Positions 46,001-51,858 of a stretch of 64,000 bases of DNA are shown here, in pieces (the stretch's first letter is position 1; every line of letters starts with the position of its first letter). Below the pieces are notes generated by a model. It had not been told where the DNA came from, searched no databases, and saw only the letters and a list, made by a program, of their open reading frames with translations. This DNA is from Sorghum bicolor (taxonomy: Eukaryota > Streptophyta > Magnoliopsida > Poales > Poaceae). A program made the translations under genes and the position numbers. The stretch is from NCBI RefSeq assembly GCF_000003195.3, contig NC_012871.2:48951862-49015861 (forward strand), read 5' to 3'.

Positions 46001-48234
46001 CATATACATGTATATTACCTTAAATTATATCAACCAAAAGAAAAAAATTAAGAAATCTGTGAACATAAGTTGGAAAGAAAGGCCCGTAGAAAAAGCCCAG
46101 CCCACATCATCCCCCCACGTCCACCACCCTCCTCCCAGCCGCAGAAACCAACCAGAGTCACGACTCTACTTTCTCCGCCTCCCTTCCATGACCACGATTC
46201 TCTGCCACCCCACGCCTCTGCTTCCATGTCCGGCGATGACTGCCTCCTCCCTCCTTCTCCGGCGACGGCCGCCTCCTCCCTCCTTCTCCGGTGCCGCCCG
46301 CTAGCTGCGCATGCCTCTGCCACCAGCCGCTCGCCGCCTCCCAGCTGCGCTCGCAGGCCGCGCCCTAGCCTCCGCCACCTGCATGTGTCCGCGCCCGTCT
46401 GAAGCTCCTCCTCCCCCACTGGCACCGCCGACGAGCCGCTGCCGCCGCCTAGGGGTCCGCCTACCCCCATAGGCCAGGCGGACACCCTCCGACTAGCGAC
46501 TTGTTGCGCCTAAGGCGTCGCCTTTTTGAACTTTGATCATAGTTGAGTTCTGCGCTCAAATAGTACACATATTGATATAAAAAACAAACTTAAGACTTAC
46601 ATCTGCCTGATGCCGCAACAATAACTTCAGCATTTTAGCACTTCCATTCTTGGCAGCAATGTACAGTGGAGTTCCACATTCTGATACAGGGTCAACATAA
46701 GCTCGTCTAGACAATAGTAACTCTGCAATTTCGTAGGCATCTGGATTAAATCAAGAAATTGCTGACGTTAAATTATAATTCAAGTCATATTAAATTATAT
46801 ATGTATTTCATAATTGAAGTGCCAGCCATAGCAAACAGCTAAATAGAATTTCCAAAACTATAAGTAGAAGATAGCATTCCTTTAAACTGTATAAGCAGAT
46901 GTAGGAGTAAATGATAAAGAAATATGAAGATGGTTTCATCAAAACTCTAAAAAAAAATGGGAAATATTACTATGAAGCGGTTCATCCTTTATAACTGTTA
47001 ACTGCTAAGGACTGTGTCTCCAACTAGGCTGGCCATGTTCCCAGATTTAGGTAATGCCAGGTTCTGGCAATCAAAAGAGACAACTTCGTTATTTTGAGGC
47101 GTAACACAATCTGAGTCTTCCTCAGGCTTGCTCATGACACTTGCCCAAAGAAAATTCAGACAAGTTTCACACAACTTTTTTTTGCCATTATACTGTTATT
47201 AGAATGAACTTACTGTCTGAAAAGTGCTCATATTAATTTATCGACTAACCCGGATGCAAGCCAAAGAATTGGAACCTGTTAAATACAAAACCACAATGTA
47301 CATCCAAGACAATACTAACAAACAAACAAGCTAAATTTTTCCTTGCATAAGACAAAAAAAAAAGGAATGCAAGGGTACAGAGAACCTCGAGTTGCTGCTA
47401 GATGGAGCGGTGTACACCCATCAAAGGCTGCTTTGTTCGGATCAGCATGATGATCAAGAAGCAGCCTTGTAACGGCTGCAGATGCAGTACCAAGTATTGC
47501 AAGACTGAGAGGTGTCACACCTGGAAAGGCCATAGGAAATGGTTAGACGGCATCAGTTCCTTCGAATGATCAACACTTCTTGCCTGTGACCAAGCAGTAT
47601 TATGTGTGCCACATTACCACATTTACGGCTCCCCTACACAGGTTGTGTCACCATAGCCATCTAAAATTTTCTCCTAGACGAATAGCAAAAATAAAGGTAC
47701 CACAAAGGTATGGCATTCGCAACACCAACAAACCCAAAGACTTCCCACAAAAGGAAAACAAATTTACCATCGTAGACAGCCGCGTCGACATCGAGCTTGA
47801 GATCCTTAATGAGCAATTTGCACACAGCCGTCTTCCCTGACAATGCTGCCATGTGCAGCGGTCCTTGACCCTTGTACCACGAGGCCCTGATTTCCGTCAT
47901 CGCCTCATCCACGCTCTTCCCTGCCTTCCTCAGCCGCTTCACCAGCGCTGCACGTTACCAATAATCAAGACCTGATTACTCTCACACGCCGCACAATGAA
48001 AATCCACATCTCTACCAGAATTGAACAACCAGGAGGTTGCTACTGCGTGGCGATTGGCGAATACTCACTCTTTAATTGGGGAACGTCGCCATCGTAAGCG
48101 GCGCGAAGGAGCAGCGCCGCCAAGTCGGCCACGGGGAGGATGGACCTAGGGTTACGGAGCGTGAGCGGGGGTTCCCGGAGGCGCAGCGGATACGAGGGCG
48201 GCAGGACGCCGGAGGAGGGTGGGGAGGAGGCCAT
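26910..48234 (-). CDS. Ankyrin-repeat and TPR-domain protein, 11 exons (TPR10/At3g04710-type family)
   Basis: This is the one clear host gene. Exons (minus): 48234-48069, 47947-47768, 47520-47386, 46740-46601, 44620-44546, 32107-31988, 31194-31042, 30905-30816, 27484-27314, 27187-27108 and 26925-26910. All introns are GT-AG and the phases join without a stop, giving about 441 residues. The ATG at 48234 sits in a good plant context (GCCATGG). Residues about 45-300 form ankyrin repeats (GPLHMAALSG, TPLHLAATR, TPLYIAAKNG, TPLIAAAYAG). An LFPVTTPLAKVADW linker follows, then a TPR-like region (AVEINPDDSSLYAKRSLCSL) at about 325-437. This order fits plant ankyrin-TPR proteins such as Arabidopsis TPR10, thought to bind chaperones or other proteins; the exact role is unknown. 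Intron 5 and intron 8 are swollen by transposons. The last exon is uncertain. Confidence 0.8.
27485..27685. other. Original intron 8 sequence left of the inserted LTR element
   Basis: AT-rich intron sequence with a TATATAT tract near 27585-27600. No gene is seen. Confidence 0.4.
29585..29700 (-). repeat. LINE 3' tail fragment (minus)
   Basis: On the minus strand it ends with a TTCTTCTACTAATACAATG-like stretch, CAGCTCTCCTGTGTGTTCGAG and an A-run. It matches the tail at 44265-44380. Only the last 100 bases or so of the LINE are present. Confidence 0.65.
30302..30339. repeat. (GA)n microsatellite
   Basis: About 19 units of GA lie in the right LTR of the degenerate intron 8 element. A run of 12 G at about 30250-30261 lies just upstream. 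Confidence 0.95.
30816..32107 (-). CDS. Ankyrin-TPR gene exons 6-8
   Basis: Exon 6 (32107-31988) follows TTCCAG and ends CAG/GTGAGC. Exon 7 (31194-31042) follows TAGCAG and ends CAG/GTATGC. Exon 8 (30905-30816) follows TTTAG and ends ATG/GTAAGT. They encode residues 233-353: the last ankyrin repeats, the LFPVTTPLAKVADW linker and the first TPR helix (AQGDAAIGKSDYAHALTLY). Confidence 0.82.
31466..31540 (-). repeat. LINE 3' tail fragment (minus) in intron 6
   Basis: The minus strand reads a TTAATGCAATGATATGCAG stretch, then CTCTCGTGCGTGTTCGA and an A-run, the same tail as at 32835-32895 and 44320-44380. The rest of the LINE is absent. Confidence 0.65.
32159..32165. other. Putative 7 bp TSD of the intron 5 LINE insertion, left copy (AAGACAA)
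   Basis: It matches 44379-44385 at the far end of the nest. Confidence 0.55.
32166..32893 (+). pseudogene. LINE-A fragment (ORF2 C-terminal region)
   Basis: The + strand encodes a plant L1 ORF2 tail (FWKDKWLDGK..., then LNSLIILGAWTIWKHRNDCVFNG). A central part of ORF2 is missing at about 32390, where GDKWIED jumps to a sequence homologous to the later region. It ends with the TATTAATACAATGATACGCAG tail and an A-run near 32885-32892. Confidence 0.75.
32894..33133 (+). pseudogene. LINE-B fragment, part 1
   Basis: This ORF2 piece includes IPDRHIWRFSSSGKYSAKSAYDML, typical of the region between RT and the zinc finger of plant L1 elements. It has a C-rich run at about 33111-33126. It is cut by copia-1 at 33134 and continues at 38482. 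Confidence 0.75.
33129..33133. other. TSD of copia-1, left copy (ATGCA)
   Basis: It is identical to 38477-38481. Confidence 0.88.
33134..33606 (-). repeat. Copia-1 3' LTR
   Basis: 473 bp, TGTTGGTCCC on plus to TTCAACA. It matches 37999-38476. Confidence 0.9.
33607..33622 (-). other. Copia-1 polypurine tract
   Basis: The minus strand reads a TTTAGGGGAAGAAT-type purine tract just before the 3' LTR. Confidence 0.6.
33616..34289 (-). pseudogene. pol: Copia-1 RNase H region
   Basis: Two overlapping frames (34289-33873 and 33897-33616) carry the copia RNase H blocks: VGYVLRFMEDPQEDHWMAVK, FSDADMAGN, and KNPVLHDHSNHINTRF with ADILTKPLG at the end. A frameshift near 33880-33900, with loss of the usual EAEYVA block, separates them. 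Confidence 0.82.
34189..35046 (-). pseudogene. pol: Copia-1 reverse transcriptase
   Basis: The copia RT is largely open: [52 protein letters not shown] and the catalytic box VYVDDLIVTG near 34600. Its C-terminal end runs into a shifted frame after about 34420. An upstream linker at 35047-35508 has stops. It probably cannot encode active RT with RNase H. Confidence 0.85.
35644..36540 (-). pseudogene. pol: Copia-1 GAG-pre-integrase and integrase
   Basis: The minus frames hold the His/Cys zinc-binding pre-integrase region (HACYGHLSFDALNKL, CDSCLAGKQRR), then the core with HGDLCGPI, VLRTDRGGEF and NGVVERRNQT, the D-D-E triad of copia integrases. A TAG at 35959-35961 sits between PYTPQ and NGVVE; copia-2 has Gln there. 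Frameshifts occur near 36380-36520. Confidence 0.85.
36537..37951 (-). pseudogene. gag: Copia-1 gag and protease
   Basis: The frame starts near 37951 with the UBN2-type gag (TNYGEWAVTMKVKLRAR), has a TAG at about 37769-37771, then continues 37729-36932. A CCHC zinc knuckle (CRRCGKTGHWAKEC) is visible near 37120 in a shifted frame, followed by a stop. The protease motif WYLDSGASNHMTG lies near 36800. A long poly-Asp run is encoded by an (ATC)n repeat between knuckle and protease. Confidence 0.82.
37001..37061. repeat. (ATC)n microsatellite coding for poly-Asp in copia-1 gag
   Basis: About 20 units of ATC lie on plus, read as GAT codons on minus. It follows an Ala/His-rich linker after the zinc knuckle. 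Copia-2 has only a short acidic stretch (DSDDDEH) in the same place. Confidence 0.95.
37984..37998 (-). other. Copia-1 primer-binding site (tRNA-iMet)
   Basis: The minus strand reads AAG then TGGTATCAGAGCC just after the 5' LTR. This is the classic copia initiator-Met primer site. Confidence 0.85.
37999..38476 (-). repeat. Copia-1 5' LTR
   Basis: 478 bp, the partner of 33134-33606. Confidence 0.9.
38477..38481. other. TSD of copia-1, right copy (ATGCA)
   Basis: It is identical to 33129-33133. Confidence 0.88.
38482..38977 (+). pseudogene. LINE-B fragment, part 2
   Basis: The ORF2 tail continues from 33133: CWTADRLAKRGLPHPDQCILC, then EEDIQHLLVGC, the zinc-finger region, and LNSLVILGAWSIWRHRNDCVFN. 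It is cut by copia-2 at 38978. Confidence 0.82.
38973..38977. other. TSD of copia-2, left copy (CTAGT)
   Basis: It is identical to 44265-44269. Confidence 0.88.
38978..39421 (-). repeat. Copia-2 3' LTR
   Basis: It starts TGTTGGCACAG on plus and matches 43810-44264, with a 22 bp deletion near its left end. Its right border reads TTATA instead of TTACA, so the TG terminus on the minus strand is mutated. Confidence 0.88.
39422..39440 (-). other. Copia-2 polypurine tract
   Basis: The minus strand reads AGCAGGATTAGGGGAAGAT just before the 3' LTR. Confidence 0.6.
39430..40212 (-). pseudogene. pol: Copia-2 RNase H
   Basis: 260 residues stay open: YRSIIGGLRWLTHTRPDI, FSDADMVGDVNGRRSTSG, LSTCEAEYVAAATAACQ, KVDNQPAIALAKNPVLHDRS and ADIFTKSVG, all conserved copia RNase H blocks. 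The domain looks intact but is separated from RT by a frameshift near 40250-40370. Confidence 0.87.
40323..41225 (-). pseudogene. pol: Copia-2 reverse transcriptase
   Basis: 300 residues stay open, with [45 protein letters not shown] and VYVDDLIVTGA. The frame shifts near 40370, just past the catalytic box, and again upstream near 41130-41200. Confidence 0.87.
41059..42651 (-). pseudogene. pol: Copia-2 protease end, GAG-pre-integrase and integrase
   Basis: The MTG that ends the protease motif is at the start (42651). The pre-integrase HGRFGHLNFDALSRL and CDSCLVGKQRR, and the integrase core HGDLCGPI, VLRTDRGGEF and PQQNGVVERRNQT follow. In-frame stops lie near 41999 (TGA) and 41637 (TGA in place of Trp). 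Otherwise the region is continuous. Confidence 0.86.
42645..43674 (-). pseudogene. gag: Copia-2 gag and protease
   Basis: The minus frames carry the UBN2-type gag starting MADSNSWPML at about 43663, a CCHC zinc knuckle (CRKCGKVGHWAREC) near 42900-42940, and the protease motif YLDSGASNHMTG near 42650-42690. Two stops near 43298-43315 split gag, and a TAG near 42721 separates gag from protease. The region upstream of about 43663 also reads as open in one frame up to the LTR. Confidence 0.83.
43796..43809 (-). other. Copia-2 primer-binding site (tRNA-iMet type)
   Basis: The minus strand reads AG then TGGTATCGGAGCC, one base away from the usual initiator-Met site. Confidence 0.78.
43810..44264 (-). 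repeat. Copia-2 5' LTR
   Basis: 455 bp, the partner of 38978-39421. Confidence 0.9.
44265..44269. other. TSD of copia-2, right copy (CTAGT)
   Basis: It is identical to 38973-38977. Confidence 0.88.
44270..44378 (+). repeat. LINE-B 3' end and A-tail
   Basis: The tail reads TCTTCTATTAATATAATAA, then CAGCTCTCCTGTGTGTTCGAG and an A-run. It continues LINE-B past copia-2. Host intron sequence follows. Confidence 0.78.
44379..44385. other. Putative 7 bp TSD of the intron 5 LINE insertion, right copy (AAGACAA)
   Basis: It matches 32159-32165. Confidence 0.55.
44546..44620 (-). CDS. Ankyrin-TPR gene exon 5 (75 nt)
   Basis: A pyrimidine-rich acceptor ending TTCTCTCCAG precedes an open phase-0 exon whose product begins PNRIVCTPLKAISACSLEG. 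This supplies the ankyrin repeat otherwise missing between exons 4 and 6. The donor AAG/GTGCAG is weak and the repeat is about eight residues short of the usual 33, so the exon may be eroding or mis-bounded. It lies 166 bp right of the end of the transposon nest in intron 5. Confidence 0.6.
44621..45904. other. Intron 4 of the host gene, part without recognised elements
   Basis: AT-rich intron sequence. No ORF or repeat of note was seen apart from A/T-rich runs. TCATAG at 45899-45904 is the left TSD of the next element. Confidence 0.45.
45905..46536. mobile_element. 632 bp terminal-inverted-repeat element (MITE-like) in intron 4
   Basis: The ends are inverted: TCAAAGTTCAAGAAGGCG on the left and its near complement (CGCCTTTTTGAACTTTGA) on the right. 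A TCATAG repeat flanks it at 45899-45904 and 46537-46542. AGGCG/CTAGGCG motifs recur near both ends. The centre is a GC-rich block (46100-46480). The superfamily is not clear from a 6 bp TSD. Confidence 0.7.
46601..48234 (-). CDS. Ankyrin-TPR gene exons 1-4
   Basis: Exon 1 (48234-48069) ends A/GTGAGT. Exon 2 (47947-47768) follows GTGCAG and ends G/GTAAAT. Exon 3 (47520-47386) follows CCAG and ends GAG/GTTCTC. Exon 4 (46740-46601) follows ATCCAG and ends GAT/GTAAGT. They encode residues 1-207: a Pro/Ser/Arg-rich start, an N-terminal helical segment, and about four ankyrin repeats. Confidence 0.82.
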
Positions 48235-48420
48235 GGTGGAGATCTCGGGCGCAAGTCCCCGAGGAGGTTCTGGAAGGCTCGAGAAGGTTAGAATAGCAGG
48301 TAGGCGGATGTCGGATGGTGGAGACTTGAGAATGGGAGGCCGGAGACGGGGGGAACGGGAAAGAGCGGGAAGCGGGAATTCTTTTGGGTCGTGTTAACGA
48401 AAAAATACACCCTCGCTTTG
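48235..48420 (-). promoter_or_regulatory. 5' UTR and proximal promoter of the ankyrin-TPR gene
   Basis: A purine-rich (plus) GC-rich stretch up to about 48390 lies just upstream of the ATG at 48234. The exact transcription start is not visible. Confidence 0.4.
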
Positions 48421-49211
48421 GTTTCTTTTATCGATTTTGTCATGTAGACCTACTCCGTATATTATTATGTCTATCTCTATCTACAACTAAAATACATCAA
48501 ATGTTTTCGTCAACGACATAAAACGCACCTGTGAGCCCATACCTCTTCGGCTCCATTCGCTTATTTTTATAAGCCATTTTTTCTGTTAGCAATGTTTTTC
48601 TCTTAAAATAAAACAGCGAATAATATTTTTAGTCATAACTTTTTAGATAAGCGAACGGAGGTCTTTCTTTTTTCACAGATAGATGGGCCCTTCCGGCTCT
48701 AATATGCTCCCCTCCCTCACGGACCGGTTGTGGTAGCGTCATTTCCTACTATTCCTCCCATGTGAAGTGCCTCGCTGCCCAAACAAACAAACAAATCCCC
48801 TTGAGAGCTCTGTAATTTGTAGCCTCCTAAACCTTGCAATTTGAGCCATATGTGGTGGTGCCGCTAGTGGCAGTAACCACAATCGGATCGTCGCATGGCA
48901 AAAATTTCAATATACACCATGTCCATTCTAGTCCTAAGTATGTGTGGCTCCGCCTCTAACTTGGTTCCAGGTACCTTTTGGTTTCTAACCACTTAGTTGA
49001 TCTAAATGTCATCGACTCTCTGTGGAATTTTTATGGGCTATGTTTTTAGATGATTTTAGGGCTTTATGTTTTGCTTAGAACAACTCCTCAAGGTTAGAAC
49101 TTATGTGGATAAAAAATTTGTTGCAAACTCCTTTTTTTGCCTCAGTTCCTTGTTTATTCTATTGGTCCTCTGAACAGAGTCCTCTGTTCTTGGTGACCTT
49201 GAGATCAATAT
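48421..49211. other. 5' flanking region of the host gene
   Basis: No gene was seen. A small inverted-repeat element lies at about 48549-48663. Confidence 0.4.
48549..48663. mobile_element. Small inverted-repeat element (hAT-like MITE)
   Basis: GGCTCCATTCGCTTAT at the left and ATAAGCGAACGGAGGTC at the right form imperfect inverted repeats around an AT-rich 80 bp core. The family is an inference. Confidence 0.5.
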
Positions 49212-49214
49212 TAA

Positions 49215-49446
49215 GGTCTTGTTCAGTTCGCAAAAACTTGTGAAAAACGGTACTGTAACACTTTTGTTTTTATTTGACAAACATTGTCCAATTATAAAGT
49301 AACTAGGCTCAAAAGATTCATCTCGCGGTTTACAGATGAACTGTGCAAATAGTTTTTGTTTTCATGTATATTTAATGCTTCATGTATGTGCCGCAAGATT
49401 CGATGTGACGGGAAATCTTGAAAATTTTTAGAAACTAAACAAGGCC
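49215..49446. mobile_element. MITE 1 of the GGCCTTGTTTAGTT family (Tourist-like)
   Basis: GGTCTTGTTCAGTT at the left and AACTAAACAAGGCC at the right are inverted, with TAA at 49212-49214 and 49447-49449. The inside holds the ATTCGATGTGACG..AATCTTG block shared by the other copies. Confidence 0.75.
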
Positions 49447-49882
49447 TAAACTTACCATTCTCTTATGGGATATTGCAGTCAAAATACTTATGGACCAATA
49501 TTTTAAATGAAAAATATTTTATGTCGAATCGTACCATAACTTTTTGGATCCAAGCTGGTGTTTGTCTCTTTGGATTCAATCTTGCCCAAGTTGTGATCCG
49601 TGAAGGAAAGTAGATGCTTGCTCTCTCCGACATTAAGCCTATTCTCTGGTCAAGTTATGGCTAAAAATAATATTTATTAATTTATCGTGAGAAAAAAATA
49701 TTGTTGGTTGACAGAAAAAACGGTTGATAATACAAGCAAACATGCTCATTGCCGCCACCATCGTCCGCTGGGGCCTATGCTCTGCTAGCCTCCGCATGAC
49801 CGCGTCACCACCTCCACTGTTGTTGCCTCCATCGCCGCTAGGACCATGCACTATAGTTGTCGTCGCCTCTAGAGTTTGCTAG

Positions 49883-50102
49883 GGTTTTGTTTAGTTCTAA
49901 AAAAATTTATAAAAAAGATATTGTAGCCCTTTCGTTTGTATATTGTCTAATTATGGATTAAATAGACTCAAAAAATTTGTCACGTAAGTTAGTAATTAGT
50001 TATTATTTTTATCTATATTTAATGGTTTATATATGTGCTGTAAGATTCGATGTGACAGAGAATCTAATTTTTTTATAAATTTTTTTAGAACTAAACAAGG
50101 CC
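49883..50102. mobile_element. MITE 2 of the same family
   Basis: GGTTTTGTTTAGTT to AACTAAACAAGGCC, with the shared GATTCGATGTGACAGAGAAT block near 50044. The TSD is not clear. Confidence 0.7.
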
Positions 50103-50250
50103 TATAATGTATCCCTGCCCTGAGACCTTTTCTTTATGAAGGAGCGAGGGTGAGTGGCTGGCGAGGCGCCTGCAATGGAAGCAAAAGCAGCGGTGCAGAA
50201 AAAAAAAGGCGGAGGAAGGCGGTGTGCTCAATCTGCACGGTACTGAGTTA

Positions 50251-50492
50251 GGCCTTGTTTAGTTCATCCCGAAAATTAAAAAAATTTTAAGATTGTTCGT
50301 CACATCAAATTTTGGAGCACATGCATTAAGCATTAAATATATACGAAAATAAAAACTAATTGCACAGATTGCCTGTAAATCACGAGATGAATCTTTTGAG
50401 CCTAGTTAGTCTATAATTGAATAATATTTGTCAAATAAAAACGAAAATGCTACGTGCCGAAATCCAAAAATTTTTCGGAACTAAACAAGTCC
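50251..50492. mobile_element. MITE 3 of the same family
   Basis: GGCCTTGTTTAGTTC to AACTAAACAAGTCC, with an exact TTA TSD at 50248-50250 and 50493-50495. The 3 bp TTA/TAA target fits Tourist/PIF-Harbinger MITEs. Confidence 0.78.
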
Positions 50493-50535
50493 TTAATGAG
50501 GCACTCACTGCTCCATGCAAACAAGGACGCTGCAC

Positions 50536-50609
50536 GCGGCCCGGAACAGATGAACTTGGCTATCATTTGCCTGCGGCTCGGAACAGATGAACTTGGCTAT
50601 CATTTGGCT
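50536..50609. repeat. 37 bp tandem duplication
   Basis: Two units, 50536-50572 and 50573-50609, share GGAACAGATGAACTTGGCTA and differ at two positions. Confidence 0.88.
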
Positions 50610-50789
50610 GTTATATTCAGTAATTATTATCTAATTATAGATTAATTATATTTAAAAGATTTGTCTCATAAATTACAGATAAACTGTACAATTAGTTATC
50701 TTTTTTATTTATATTTAATGTTTCATTCATGTGTCCAAAGATTCGATGTGATAGAAAATCTTGAATTTTTTTGAAAACTAAACAAGGCC
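50605..50789. mobile_element. MITE 4 of the same family, left end missing
   Basis: It shows the same inner blocks as the other copies (ATTCGATGTGATAGAAAATC) and the AACTAAACAAGGCC right end. The left inverted repeat is absent. Confidence 0.62.
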
Positions 50790-51119
50790 AGAACATTTAT
50801 GTTTTAGAAACGTAGATATTCTCGAAACATGGAATATAGGAATGAAAACATAGGCCATGTTTTCGTTCCCAGGCTGCTAAGAGCCCAGTTGAGCCAGAAT
50901 GAATAAACCAGATAAAAAATAGGTAGAATTTTTAGTTCTTTATAATATTATATAATAGGTAAAGAATAGATAGATACTAATGAAATCATTTTAGATAAGA
51001 TTTGGATCAAACATTGAAAATATAAATTATGAATAATTTCTAAGTTGTTTAATTTGAAAATGTGAAAACTATATGAATAAAATTGTCTTAAAAAATACTT
51101 TTATAAAAATATACATATA
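50790..51119. other. AT-rich intergenic sequence
   Basis: No gene or repeat was recognised. Confidence 0.4.
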
Positions 51120-51124
51120 TCAGT
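51120..51124. other. TSD of element C, left copy (TCAGT)
   Basis: It is identical to 58145-58149. Confidence 0.93.
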
Positions 51125-51812
51125 TGTTGACACCGTTTTTGGGCACGTGTCCAGGATGGCAGGATAGGGTGGCAGTACAATGCGGGTTGCTGATGAGGAT
51201 GGTTGCCGATGAGGGAGAGGTTGAATGTGACTAAGTCCACAGGCAGTAATATGGTGCCGATGGCTGGATAAAAAGGTCTGCCGATGACTATGGCAAGGGG
51301 ATTGCCGATGACGCAAAGGAGGAGTCCGGAAGCTGCCAGTTGTCATCTGGAGGAGTTTCGGTTTGTTACGAAGGATAGTTTTATTATTTCCTTAGTTATT
51401 TGCATCGTTTTGTATACAGATTCCGTGTAATTTGGAATTCGAATTCTAATCGTGTCTGGTCGTAGCTCTTTGAGCCGGGTATAAATATAAACCCTAGGAC
51501 CTTGTAATCAAAAAACCAAGAAATCAATCAAACACACGTTTTTACTCATATTCCAGCATCTACTTTTCGACGACTTCGTCATACTTTTTCCTTTTATTAC
51601 GAGTTCTTAGGAATTGGTCGACTTAAGCTCGGCGTGTTCTCGAGTTCCGCGTGAGTACCTCTTAGCCGTGACATCCGGGCGCATCGCTGTTGTCAGGACT
51701 AAAGTATTCGAGTTATCACCTTTGCCGATAGCAAGGTCAAATCGGCTGGCACGCCTTAACGTTTGAATCGGGTATTAGCCCTTTGTGTTTGCAGATCAGT
51801 TTTGCATCAACA
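51125..51812 (+). repeat. Element C 5' LTR
   Basis: 688 bp, TGTTGACACCG to TTTTGCATCAACA. The TATAAATATAAACC box is near 51480-51493. Four TGCCGATG motifs lie in the upstream (U3) part between about 51215 and 51311. Confidence 0.94.
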
Positions 51813-51815
51813 CAT

Positions 51816-51838
51816 CTTTTGGCACGCCCGGTGGGACC
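51816..51838 (+). other. Probable primer-binding site of element C
   Basis: TTTTGGCACGCCCGGTGGGAC follows the 5' LTR. It has the TGG start of a tRNA 3' end complement, but I cannot assign the tRNA with confidence. Confidence 0.5.
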
Positions 51839-51858
51839 GATTCAAGATCAAGATCAAC

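Noticed and set aside
46048..46485. 145-residue Gly/Arg-rich minus ORF
   Set aside because: It lies in the GC-rich centre of an inverted-repeat element, is low in complexity and is open by composition on both strands.
48076..48397. Plus-strand ORFs over exon 1 and the 5' flank of the ankyrin-TPR gene
   Set aside because: They are the GC-rich antisense shadow of exon 1; the minus strand has the proper start, splice donor and protein family match.
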